A DNA stretch of 64,000 nucleotides from Liolophura sinensis (Eukaryota; Mollusca; Polyplacophora; Chitonida; Chitonidae), in the NCBI RefSeq assembly GCF_032854445.1, contig NW_027018001.1:62001-126000 (forward strand), read 5' to 3'. The notes below the pieces were generated by a model. That model searched no databases, was not told where the DNA came from, and worked only from the letters and a program-made list of their open reading frames with translations. The translations under genes and the position numbers were made by a program. Positions 39,801 through 53,900 of this stretch are shown here, piece after piece. Numbering within the stretch: the first letter of the stretch is position 1; the number at the start of each line of letters is the position of its first letter.

Positions 39801-42800
39801 TAATAACTTTATTTCAGAGTAAATTTGTTGTTTATATCGAAACATATGCATTTAACCTAAATTATGATAATATTTATGAGAATATTAAAAATATAAATAT
39901 GATCCAAATGGAGGTTTAATACATTTGTTAGCTGAAAAGAACAAATTCTAGTGCAAAAATATTTATTAAACCTGTGTTACATCCTCCTTTATGACATTAT
40001 TAAACAAAGACTTATCAATACCAAAATGTGCTCCCAAATACCCACTATACAAACATTATTTTCAAGTGTTTTTTCTCCTTAAGGAAAAATAGGAAAAAAT
40101 ATTGAAGACCACGTGTAGGAATAACTTCTCGCACTCTTTCATGTCTATGGTCCAGACTCTAATGATGACACAAGACCCCTCGATGGTCCGTGGCCAGATT
40201 GCCGTAAAGACGCTGCCGTGAGAGTAAAACTGACAATAATGAAACGATTATTTAAAGTTTAATATTGAATTTCAAAGTTTAAAAGCTCGGGTTGCAGCCA
40301 GAAGAGCGCCTTCATGGTATCAGATCATTATCTTAATTTTGACTGAAAAAGGCTGAATTAAACCTGCAACATTCACTTCACGTTCAGCATGAGGAAGGTC
40401 CCTGTCTGCATTTCTTTAAGACTGAGAATATCTGGTGTCAAGTGTGGAAATGTAAACTGACATTACGACGTACATCGTGTGTTTTTACTTCACTTTTACT
40501 AAACATTCGAAAAAAGCATGCATTTTCATTTATCTCTATGTATCAAGAAGTTTACTCCCGAGACATGTTCAGCTTTGTGTCAGTTTTGTTGTTCATCAGT
40601 TTCTAAGTCTTGATTGAAATGGACATACATGGGTTATTTCACTTACTTCTTCGAACTCAGTAGGGGCCTCAGTGGCTCAGTCGGTTAGCGCGCTAGCGCA
40701 GCGTAATGACCCAGAAGCCTCTCACCAATGCGGTCGCTGTGAGTTCAAGTCCAGCTCATGCTGGCTTCCTCTCCAGCCGTAAGTGGGAAGGTTTGTCAGC
40801 AACCTGCGGATGGTCATTTGTTTCCCCCGGGCTCTGCCCGGTTTCCTCCCACCATAATGCTGGCCGCCGTCGTAAAAGTGAAATATTCTTGAGTACGGCG
40901 TAAAACACCAATCAAATAAATAAATCGAACTACGTAGTCTTCTGTAGTGTTTTCCATATGGGCTCAAATACGAGTTTTAAGACTTGTAAACAATATTAAT
41001 CCATACTGTTGATTTGCTTTCCGTCGCGAAAAAAACAACAACATTTTGTCTTACAAGCGATGTATCTCTTCCAGTAAAAACAAAATTTAGATCAACAATA
41101 CGTATCACGAAATAGCTGTATACCATATCTAGGCGTATGGACTCAATTATACTCGTATATCCCTGAATCACAATGTAATGGACGAAGTTACCTATGAACA
41201 ACTTTCCTTTTTGTCTCAGTTATGCATTTTTCATGCAAGAATTATATGACTATATCATCAATGTAGCTGCATAACAGACAACACACTTCGACGTTAACAT
41301 TTTCAGGGCGTTCATCGGATTTTAATGCGATTTTGACCAAGTGAAACAAAATGATAACATAGTTTGGGTTAACTTACGAAATAGAAACACACTGTAGATA
41401 ACTTCATGCTTGTTTTCTCACATGTCTTTTTCTCAGTAGTGCACTAATTGATAACTGCTTATTTTTCCAGACGGACCCATGTTTACCAGCTGTAATACAT
41501 CGTACATTTTCGTGGAAAATGTTACAGCTGAGCTGTCATGTACTACCTGGGCTAAGCCTGAGCCCACGATAAGCTGGAGTCGCAGAGGTCAGCCGAGTGA
41601 CCTGAGCGTGACAAATCACAGATATACGTCTGTGGCCAGGTTCAACAAGATCAGCAGGACTGACTCCGGAGTCTACACCGTGACAGCCAGTAATGAGGTG
41701 GGGACAGGAGTGGAGAGGACAGTCAATGTCACTGTGTACTGTAAGTGTTCTCTGAGACATAGTTAATCATTATGATTATCATAAATTCGACTTTTCCAGT
41801 TTTTCAAAGTTAGTTTTGTGTTACATCACTAAATGGTATATTTGACAGAGTACGTCTTGTGGATCTTTGATGTCACGTATCAATTGGCGCTCACTTTTCA
41901 TCATTGCTTGTGTTTAGTTGACAGTTAGAGCGACTAAGACTTCCACATTCAGGGTATTTTAGTGTATATAAAAATGCCCACGTAGATAACAAAACCATGA
42001 TTAAGGATAAACATCTTTTAAGGATGCTTGAATTTGTTAACGTGAACTGTCAAACGTGAATTAATAAATCTCAAAGAGAAAGTCACACAGCGTGGTACAT
42101 ATACGTGGTACGTGGTGTCTGATAAAACAAATACAGCCACTTGTATTACATATGACTTTGAATAATAAAAGACTCAGATGTGATTAAATATGTCATAGTA
42201 TCAACTAAAGCTCTCAATGGTTAGATCGCGCGTTTGGGTCAGGGTTTTGCTCCGAGTACATGAGAAATATGGGTGAGTTTCGGACACTGAGGTTTTTATA
42301 CACACTAATCTGAAATCAGTCGAATTAGGGAAACCATCTTGAGTAAACTCCCTTAATTACTAACAAACAAATACTGTACTTGACCGAACACTTTGCAACA
42401 AGAAAGGGTATTTTCAGACACAAGTAAATATCATAAAAAATCATATTGAAATTTTTGAGTTTTCCACATGATATCGTCCGACCTTCTAAATAATCCTTCA
42501 AAGACCTTTTCAAGGACCAACATATATCCCAGAACGTAAAGCAACTGTCTTAGCCTTACACGACACTTTAGATCAAATACAAAAAGCCGAGTAGTGCTGT
42601 ACTCATGTTGTGATTGTCAACTCAAACCGGGCATCTCTTCCTAAGGACATTTGAAACGATTTTGCCCTTATATTTTCCAAGATGCCCCGAAAGTTTCTGT
42701 GGTTCTGATGTCAGGAAAAAATATCACAGAAGGAAACCCTTTAAAGTTGGGGTGTCGTGCTGAAGGTGTTCCTCAAAACTACTCCTACTCTGCCTGGAAT

Positions 42801-45800
42801 CGTACCATTCGAGGCTGTCTCGTACCCTTGACAAACAACAGCCATGAGAAATCTCTGTCCCTAAGCAATGTAACCTTCAGAGATCAGGGTGTATACCGGT
42901 GTGGAGCCAGTAACGGATTTGGAGGCGTTCAGGGGGGACAACTGGAAATTAAGGTTCGAGGTAAGGTGTTGAGGATATCACTGGCTGTTATCACTAATTG
43001 TTACTCTGAATTTTATCACGGGTTTCTCTAGCATTGTAAGGGTAATTTATTGTGTTCACCTGTGATAACAGCCAAACTTGGCTGTCACAAACTAAGGTGT
43101 AGACTAAGTCATACTATGGCTTCTGTAAAAGAGTGGGTAATGCATGGATTAGTCAATGATTTGTAGGTGTTTTCGGTTCATAACACCGGCAGATTTTCAT
43201 GGCACGAAGTCATCCGGCAAGGGTTCCGCGGCCGACAAGATAGGCAAACCGACAAAGTTAAATGTTTTCTTAATGGAACTAAATAACATATTATTTTTAA
43301 AATGCAGATTACAGACAAAAATAACCTAAATATTGTGTCTATGGAACATTTAGTGAGAAAAAAAAGAGTTGCGGATCTCTTTCCACATCATCAACACTCT
43401 AATCAACATTAAACAAAATGTTAAGAATAAATCACCAGTGATGACGTTCATTCTAAACAAACCTACGTGCGTCGCACATGCGCGGTTAATGTTGTCTTGT
43501 GTTAACTGTGCACACTCCTTACAGCGCATGTGCCGATCTCAACACTCGCTTTATATCACTGTCACCAAAAGGCAAACTTGAGCTTTGGGCCGGTGCGACG
43601 CACCTAAACTTCTTTAGGCTAAGCCTTATCACTCGAGTTAGCAATAAAAATGTATGTTACAATAATGTTGTCGATACTTTAGATAAAACAAATGTATAAG
43701 TATTAAGTATTATTAGAAACAAATGTTGAAACTGGGTTTGGTGTTCCCTAACATCACTGCCTCATCACCGTGATCTCAATGACCTGGGCGTCGTTCATGT
43801 TTGTCATAAAATGTCCAGTATAAACGAGATGCAAATGAATATAAATTTGTGTAAATATCACATCAAAAGGCGCCTAGAAACGCCTGTGCTGTGTGTGTTT
43901 GATTTATAGGTGGATGAAAAAACCGCCATCGCAGTAAACCACCCTCTGTTGTTTGTCATACAATGTTCAGTGTGAACAAAATTGCGGGAGTATCACATCA
44001 AAAGACCCTTAGACTTCTATCTACAGCTAACTCAGCTTTGATAAGTAGACAAACTAATTCTGTCGTATGATGGACACAGATACACACCGTAATGGCAGAA
44101 GACAAATGATCTTTAAGCACTGAACTGGGCATATGGTCACCTGAGCTTCACTGCCTGATGTTGTAAGCAAGGTGCGCTTGAACCCCCATGTTGTGTATCA
44201 TAGCGATTGATAGACCAGCACCTTGTCCACTCACCCATGAACCGCTTCCAACCCATTTGCCGGTGTGATACATAAATATCTTGAAGAGGGGGAGGTTTTC
44301 CATCTGCAGAATTAATTGTAAAACAAATCAGTTTTCAGAAATATTCTACACCGACTCCCTGTAATGAATTGTAATTTCAGCGTGTTTGTTGGAACTGATT
44401 AGAATTCAACATTCTAATTCCTAACGACGTGTTTGCCTTGGGGGTACTAGGCAAATACACGTACATCAAACCTCAGTAACTTTTGTTTTCATTTTCAAAT
44501 TAACCGCCCCGATAGCTCAGTTGTTAAAGCATCCCCTTCGAGAGCCCAGGGTCAATTTTGGATCGGGTCACACCAAAGACTTTAAAAAAAGGAAGTTGTA
44601 GCTTACTCGCTTGGCGTGCAACCACCGGTTGAGCCGAATCAGTATAATTGCTTTCTTGCCTTCGGTAAGTCGTCACAGTGAAGCAGTACTAGATATAAAA
44701 GAGCTGTGAGAATCCCTCGTACAACAAAGAGGCATACTACATGCACTCTGAGGACTCCTTCGTCCTCATATGACAGAAAACTTGTTATGTACGACGTTAC
44801 ACCCTAAGAACACACTCCCTCACTGATTTTAAAATTTCGTACCATTTCAATATTCATTTTTCCTGAGGAAGCTTTATAAGGAATTGTGTTTGGAATAGGC
44901 AGTATGCATGGAGATTCCGACCTGTCTTACATATAGTATACAAAAGGTGTGTTTAAAATGGCTTCCATTCAGAATGAAGCATGGTTTTCGTGTACGTTTT
45001 AATAAGTTAAAATTTCTTTTTTGAAAAAACACATTTTTGGGATATTAAAAAAATAAGTAACAGAGAACAACCGAAAATAAAAGGTCAATGTTGTAGAAAG
45101 TATCAAAAAGTATTATTTTACCAGGCAGGCATTTATTATATTATTTATTATTAATTATTAATATTTATTATTTAACTCATCCCCACCGCCATCCCCACCC
45201 CGAAAAAAAAATATTCACACACATTCTGTTTCACATATTAGACGGAACAGCACGAGCTATTATTCGTTGGCGTTTAAACTCTGGCCGACTCACTTTCTGC
45301 GGCCAAGCAATAAAGGGGTTTACAAATCACGCAACCAATGCGTTCTTACGTCGCCTTCTTGGACAGAATGAAATAAAATTGCAGATGAAATATTACACCA
45401 TTCCAAGCGAATACAAGACGGAATCTCCGCATATATGTAGATGTTATCTACACAAGTTCACATCGTCCTGTACTGCAGTGATCATGACACGACAGAATGA
45501 TGTTTGATTTATTTACTGCTATGTCTTTCATGTATGGTGAATTAGAAAGTGTGCCGATATAAACATCAGTGACAGAGTAGTGAAGAAACTGTTGATATAT
45601 AAACATTAAGGGGTGGCTGTTAATTTCCAATGTTGAACTTAACATTTGCTTTACTATCTTGGTCCATCTTATTTATTTAATTGTATAGATATTATGTTAG
45701 CTATAGACAACTGGAGAACATGTCTTGGTTCTCTTGTGGTTTTATGTTAAAAGGGAAATGCCCTTGATGCATTTGAGTTGACGTTGATTAACGTATTCTA

Positions 45801-47896
45801 TACATAATATTGAGCCTAATTCTGGTTTTTATCTTTTGATCTTTCAGAAAAATAAATTAATAAATAAACCGAGCATAATAAACTGGCGATAATTTCTTAA
45901 TAATAATAATTAAGATAATGATAATATATATAATAATGATAATTAAGATACGGTCATCAAAGCTACAAATATGCCGACGTGGTTAACGCAGATGTATAGG
46001 ATTTACTTCTCCATTCTCTTTCCCAGCTCGACCACAGTTCCCCAAAGAAATCAACCGACAAGCAGCAGCCCTCGGTGAAAATATTAAACTGATGTTTAAG
46101 TTTGTGTCTTATCCAGCTTATGTGAACCTCACGTGGTACAAACTTATCAATGGTACAGCTGAAAAACTAACCGTCTCTAACTCATCCGAGAGTAAATACC
46201 GAAGTCGCGTGACGGATGCTATCCACAAGTTTCTATTTAACAAGGCCGAAGTCCAGCTTTCAGGTCACGTGGCGGAACTAGAAATCTCTGACGTTAAACG
46301 TGATGATTTTGGGCAATACAAATTTGTTGCTGAAAATGAGGTGGGATCTTCTGAGACCATCATGTCTTTTAACTTAACAGGTAATGTATTTTTCTTACTG
46401 GAGAAGGTAAAATTTGAAGGTTACTCAGCTTATATGACTGGTCACTTCTTTCACCCACGTGCACACACTCCACAGACCTCCTTCGTGTACGGGAAACAGT
46501 CCTGAATACGGCAATAAACACCAGTCAAACAAATTAATATACATGGTATACAAATAAATTGCTAATCACCGCAACCTATGTGGTCGCTGTCTAGCTCACG
46601 CTGGCTTCCTCTCCGGCTGTACGTGAAAAGGTCTTTTCACCTGTGGGTTTCCCCAAGCCCTGCTTGGCGTCTTCCCACAATAATGCTGGTCACCGTCGTA
46701 TAAGTGAAATATGCTTGAATATGGCGCCAAACACCAATCAAACACATAAATACACATGTCCCCACATTGTTTCATTGTGAATGTGTTGCTAAATCTGATA
46801 AAAACCTCTTAACGTCCCTGGCACCGATGCTGAACTTGTCTACGTCGACGATCTTTTTAATTATAGCAAATGAAAATTCAAAAGCGTCATAAACAAAATG
46901 TTTGAAACTTTTTTTGAATTTTCGAAAAGAGTTTGTACAACAATTATTAATTGCAGTTTAAAAATCATATAAGGCAACTTCAGCTTCAAGTATTAACTTG
47001 CGGCAAGGAATTGATGCACAAAGCAAAAGTTGGAAACTTGATTTATATCTTCATTCGTTGTTTAATGTTCCAGATCGTCCTTGTCCACCTATGTTAACAA
47101 CCACATTTTGTGAAAACCGTATGGCCAATGTGACGTGGATTTCCTCTTTCAATGGCGGTTCTACTCAGACGTTTAAACTCCAGTACAAAAAGAAGGGTGG
47201 CCATTGGGTTGAAAAACCTGATAACATAACAGACCCGGGAGAGAATATGGCTGTGAGCGAGGTGGTGAAGGGTCTCGAAGAGAGGGGAGAATACAGCTTC
47301 AGGGTGTACGGTGTGAACAGTTGGAATAAAAGTGACACGGTAGAGACGAATTGTACAGTTACAGGTAAATGTGAAGGTCATGTGGCATGCAAACAATACA
47401 ACAGAAACACAAATTTACACACTTCATATAGACATGGTTCAATCGGTACCGAGTCAGGGAAAAACAAAGATGACATAGAGAAGGTGAACGATTAAAAGTA
47501 GGTGTACATGTATATGTGAAAATGGTGAACATTTTATTGTTAAACATTCTACACACCGGTTCTAAAAGTAGAAGTATGTTTTGAAAAACAAATATTATGG
47601 TATAACAAGAGAGGAGCATTAGTGCTAGAAATATAAATAGGAGAATAAAGAATAGCTCATTACTAACGGGAATACATGGAATGCGAAGGACAGAAAGATT
47701 CGACAATTCTCACATTTGTCGAAATTCGACCTCATTCAAGCGATCACAACCTCATATGAAGTTCTTTTGGGGGGTTCTACCAGCAGAGTATTACATGTAT
47801 ACTTGTTATAGCGGATAAGCTTCTGTCTACGCTCGCTTTCCATCACTATCTATAAGTCTATATAGATGTAGATTGTAGAGTTCCTCCAAGCAAAAG

Positions 47897-47987
<91 letters not shown>

Positions 47988-50900
47988 CGTGTTTTGCAGT
48001 TTTTGTTGTACCTCCTGGTTCCCCCGGTGACCCCGGAGCCTTAACCGGCCCCCTGGCGGGCGGCATCTCTGGAGCTATCGTTTTAATGGGAGTTGTGCTT
48101 CTAGTTGTGGTCATCTTACGTAGGCGAAAGCAAGGTAATGACGTACGCTGAAAAAAAACCGTATTAATTTAAATAGCTAAGGGCATATAAGCCATAGATG
48201 GACAAACGGTAGTACAAAGAGAAGCAAAAAATGCCTTTAAAAAAAATTGCATTGTTTGCTGTAGTATTACACCTTTGCTAGCTATATTCTTGCAAATGTT
48301 GCTTTATTGCTGTTTGTGCAGTATTGACTCATGGCAGTTGATCTGCCGAATCTTTGGATTATTTTTCTTATCCTGCAGTGAACAGTACGATTTGTTTAAA
48401 ACCGTTTTTTTTTCTTCTATTTTTGGCCATATTCTTCTTACCACGTGAATATTCTGACTTCCACCTAATTCTATTCCTAATGATTTTTTTTTCAAAATAA
48501 TTCCGTTTATGTATAACTTAAAACTTATGGTAGGAACAACAGTGGGGTTGCCGCATGAGCATTGATGTTATGAAAGCCAGTGTTAATCTTCTTGATAAAA
48601 TTTAGAAAACATCAATTCAAATGGCATGTGTTCGATGATGTATTCTTAAGTGATGTAACATTTGTGTTTCCAAGAAACAATAATTCCAAATAAAGATGGA
48701 AATCATTTCAGTAAGCATGCATATTGTTCACAGACAAGGCTATCAATAAATGGAACTTTGACTCTTCTCTGTATATTCTTTCAGAAAACAGTTCCTCAGG
48801 AGAAACAGAGTAAGTTTGATCATATGAATCCCTTGTGTGACATATAAACGCTTTATCCATTCAGGTTTAACTGAGCTCACAGTTTTAGTGTCAACATGTC
48901 ATAAGACGTTTCAGTTACTCATACATTTAAATAAACAGGTGTATGATAACAACATACTAGAGTTGTATAGACTGATATTTTAGTATACATGTAGTCGGTA
49001 AAGAGGTTTTTTCTTCTCTCAGGAAGATGAGACCGGATGCTGTATCAAGTGATGTGCAATCAGCCAGACATTATGAAAACGTTGCAGGTGAGATGTGACC
49101 ATTCTTTGGAACAATCAGTGCTTTGGGATGTAATAACTATTTATTTATGTACTTTTTTCTTTGATTGTTTAATGTTATTATCAGGATTTCCACTTATACA
49201 ATGGCGTTCAGGTTTATGAGTTCAGGAAACCGGAGTGGACAGCCTTAACCAAAAACATTTGGTAATATAGTGACAAACTTTCCCATGTGTTTGTGTGCGC
49301 ACACGACCACACCAGCAGTGAGAGCGAGGAAATCTGTGCACAAAGTCGGCTTCGAACCGGCACCTCGTGTGTCCAGTGATTAAGTGTAAAGTTTTAATGC
49401 CATGCAGTATGACTGAATGGCATATCTGTTTGGTGACAGGGAGAAAAAAACATCTGATTTCGTTCACTTTTGTCACACAAAGAAAAATCTTTTTTCGTAC
49501 GAGCGTTTACTTCTCTTACTTATACTTACTTGCACCAGCTGTTCACGGAAGGTACATGTTGTGTAGAACATGCGTTTCCGCTATCTCTGACAGTACTACA
49601 GACATAAACACTTATAAATGACGTCTTTATGTATTTAATCAAAAATGAAGTATAGACTGAAAACATCTTATCTCCGCTCTTTTTCCAGGTACTGAGTCAC
49701 CGGCAAACGAACAGTAAGTAATGCGCACAAACATCCAGGCAGGCCGAGGCACACGTTCCAAATCCATATCCCTAATTTAACAGCAGACAATGACATTTTG
49801 CTTTTAGTGTTGATGGTGTATTTAGGTCGAAAACAATCAACATTTAAGATCAATTTTACGGTCGGTTGGACACTAAAGAGAGGTCATTTCAAATACTGAA
49901 GTGGTGGAAAGAACACATATAAGAGCGATAATAAAAATTTTGTTAATCTAAGTGTGTTTGCAAAACCAATTTGTTTTAAAAGATTAAGATACCGGTCGTT
50001 GATTTATGAACACTATTCTTAAACATTTCTTTTACATTTAAGGGTAGCATTTTACATCTTTAGGCAGATCAAAGCAAGATACTTGTTTAACTGGGCCAGT
50101 ACCTGGTTAAAATCACGAATACATTCCATTTTGTAATTTCTTCCAGTGAGACCACAGCTTCTGTTGGCCATACGGGGGCCTATGAAGACGTTGATCTGAT
50201 GCCCAGCTCCTCACACTCAGGTAAATGCGCCACATTAAAAGAGGTCAGTCTTTACCGACTGGTTTACAGCACCGTGTGTTAGTGCAAAAGATCTGCAGTT
50301 CTCATTCGTGCAAAGTTTTATAAACAAAAGAGTTCGGACAATTTGGGTAGTCTCTCTGAAGTCTCGATAACACGTCAGCTCAGTGGCATATACATACCAT
50401 GTTTCCAGTATAAGATCATGTTTCCAGTAAGAATCCATAATTCCCTCAGCGGTATTGTTCCAGGCGGGTCATTTTCTGGATATAATTGTGGTTAGCATGT
50501 TAGGGCAACACAATGACCCAGGAGATTTTCAGCAATGTGATCTCTGTTAGTCCATGTCCATGTCGTACCTGGAATATCTTCCAGCAGCCAGCGAATGGTC
50601 ATAGGTTCCATCTGGCTGTGCCCGGGTTTCTCCGCCATTAATAATAGCTAGTAGTACTAGTAATAAGAGCCGCTGTTATAAAAGTGAAATATTCTTGAGT
50701 ATGGCGTGAAATTAAAACGCCACTTAAATAAATACATAAATAAATTAATAAATAAATATTTCCTAATTTGAATAAATGCTTATATGAGTCTGATGAATAC
50801 GAAGTGAAAGGAAAACACGACGAAGTTACCCTTTATACCCTCTCCGGTGTTGTGCCGGTTAAAATATGGGAAAAACCATCATATCATTTATTCATTTCTT

Positions 50901-53900
50901 TATTTGATTGATGTTGTACACCATGCTCAAGAATATCAGATCAGTTAGGAAAACAAATTAAATAGATAGTTCTCTTAGCGAACCCATATTGAGAACTTAT
51001 AGATAAGTATAGGGTCCGTTGATTAGAAGCCAGAATTTATGGGAAATCCCCGTACATCATTAAGTTGGTTATGCTCACAAGTTACACACCTCGCATCTGG
51101 CGCCTAACATATTCAAATGGAGAGCCACAATCGACAATCGGCCTAGAGCAATGTACATACTTTTCTGATATGGGTCGATCGAGGAAATTATCCGTAAACT
51201 TTACTAAAAGTAAACGCTTACTTTCCACTACTTTTTCACATACAGTTATGACTAGAATGAAATTTTGAAACCTTTCCTCCGAAATCACGTAACCCAACAA
51301 GCAGAAGAAAATACGAAGGGGCAGCTCCAAAAACAAATTAAATTTTCTTTCAACTTTTTTGATAACTAAAAACAGCAAAGGATTACATTCGACCAAGAAC
51401 CATGAATGAGTCCAAGCACTAAAGATTAAAAGTACGAATTTATTATGTGTCAAGAACGTTAGGCAACATTGGTTGATAATAATTCACCGTACACCCGTTT
51501 CACCATGTTACGGCAGTACAAATGGCACAAAGTTCCCTGACGTTCAGCTCCTAATTTTTTTTATATCGTTCGTCTACTTCAAATAACTCTTTTAGTGAAG
51601 GTTTTTATTTTTCCAGACGTACATGTTCTTGTAAATGTAATCAAAAATAGCCGTCAAACAATTTTGATGGTCACAGGGTATAGCATGACATTTTTACCAT
51701 TCGCAATAAAAAAGTTGAAATTCGAAATTCCGCTGGTGTGACCTGTAGCAAGATAGGGCCAGCGACGTGAATGCGTAAATTTGCCATGCCGAGCATCACC
51801 TCCCCCAAATACTTGAATTTAAACAGAGACCACTGTACCATTGCTAGCCTGTAAAACATCATGCATAAACATCATGCATAAATCCTGAATACGATGAATG
51901 GAACCATTAAACATTCAGATTTCGCTGAGAATCATTATGGTTTGAGAGCCTCTTTTTCGTTTAAATATTCACCATGCACGACACATGAAGTTTTCCTTTA
52001 ACTAAGCTTTTGATATATACAGGTTCTGATGTGCCAGCTGGGTTGTATGCTGTTGTTGACAAAAAGAAAGGTAAGTAGTTGGGCTAGGTATAGACCATAC
52101 TGATACACAGTTGTACATAAACTTATAAATGTCATCTAAGCGAATTAATCCTTCCGACAAAAGTATGTATTTAATTTATGTTTTATCATATATTTGAGAA
52201 ATTCCTGCTACGGTTGACCAGGAATTTAGGCGATACAGTAAGCAGACAAAAATATCTAATGGGGCTCCTCAGCCCTTAGCAAAGGGGACTAAATCTTTTA
52301 CCTCATTGTAGAGTAGGGATTTTCCCTGCTTTATAAAGCCCGTCCAAACTATCCAACATTACTCAACTTTTGTTGACTCAACTAAATTCAGCTTGAAGTT
52401 GAGTAAATAAAAGTTGAACGATGTTGGATAGTCTGGACGGGTCTCAAGAATACCAATGATGTCAATTGAAGTAGGCAGATGGCTCTTCTTTCCCACGTAT
52501 AACAAGATTTACTTCCCTTTGTCGTGGTTTCCTCCTAAGGCGCACCATTATTATCGTTTGTAGACTCCAGAATTCCTGGCACATTTTCGATTTTTATACA
52601 TTTGTCTTTGTTACTAAAATAATATTTTGTGGAAATATTATCCTTTACGCCTAAAATGCATTTTCCATTAGCTGATAACCCCCAAAAATTTAATCCTGGA
52701 ACCATACTGGAGGGTACATTTAGTTTAGGTTGTAACCATATGTACATGTATCTCTATTATGAAGTCACCCAGTTTTGCCTACTTTCATGATGGATTTCAG
52801 ACCCACCGGTCTACGCAGAAGTAAACAAGCCACAGAAGGCCCCCAAACCAACAAAAGGTCTGATAGCTGCTATGAAAACTTTAAAGCATTTTCTTTTAAC
52901 CTGCTTCTCCTACAACATCACTCGGAAAAAAGTGCATACATGCCTCTATATTGTCGTGCTATGACATCAGTGATAAAGATGTGGATCGAAGTTGCTCTGA
53001 ACATTATATACATAAAGCAAATTTGAAGTTTTAACAAGTATCCCTCTTGTTAACATCAAGTAGTTTATTACGTAACAGGACAAAGGAACGTAACAGTGGC
53101 TTGTTGTCGCCTGCTAGGATAATCTAGGATTAAGACATCTGTCATTCTTTGGCATTAGGGAGCGCTTGAATCGGGTAAACATGGCGTATGTATTCTTTCT
53201 AATTGCATGCATCGTTGTTATTAGTGTTCCGTAGGGTTGAATAGACTTTTCTGTGGTGTACTATCAGATGATGATAATTGTAGTGCAGACAAAGGGCAAA
53301 CCTAAAGATGGAGCCATGTGGACAAAAGATTTTGTACAGTTTACCTCCATGGGCTGTATAAGTCATCATCTTTAGTTTAAGACCATGTAGCACCGGTCTA
53401 CACGGAAGAAAACAAAGTACACAAGACGAACCAAATTGCCAAAAGTCTGTCATCATCTAGAAAATCACGTGGGGTTAATCCCGTCCATGGCGAAATCTCA
53501 TGTATTATTCATGTACATTACACTGTAAGGCCTTCAATTGCAGAACAAGCAGCGCCGGTTTACGCTGAAGTAAACAAACCAAAGAAGACCGGTGAAACTG
53601 CGAAAGGTTAGGCTGGCAGCAGCAAACAACCCTTTACTGTTTTATCTTTACTGTAATTTGTATTTTTTTTAATGTCACACAAGTTTCAGCCGTAAAAATA
53701 CTGTTTTCCGGGGAGAAAAAACATCAAATATGTGATTTTCTATATCAGCAAATTATTGAAAATTTGACATGCTTTGTTGTACGTTGTGTGTGTAAAGCCG
53801 TTCACTCGGCTGAAAAAAGGAAAATACGGAAAAAGTAACTACAATATGAAAATGACTCAATAATTACATATCACAATTCATTTTTAGCTCCAGAGGGCCC

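Larger units (their letters stand above)
38453..41470. other. Plus-gene intron 5, main part
   Basis: After the possible terminal exon the intron holds a TTAA-flanked element (39601-40078) and a full-length SINE-A (40662-40926). No other features seen. Confidence 0.6.
50221..52022. other. Plus-gene intron 14
   Basis: Holds two SINE-A copies in opposite orientation (50487-50752 and 50885-50940). The rest shows no gene. Confidence 0.55.

Noticed and set aside
44503-44580. tRNA gene on the plus strand
   Set aside because: Same reasoning: diverged tRNA-like head of a SINE-B copy.
47899-48114. Minus-strand frame with an Ile-Tyr repeat
   Set aside because: Generated by the (AT)n run and antisense to the transmembrane exon.
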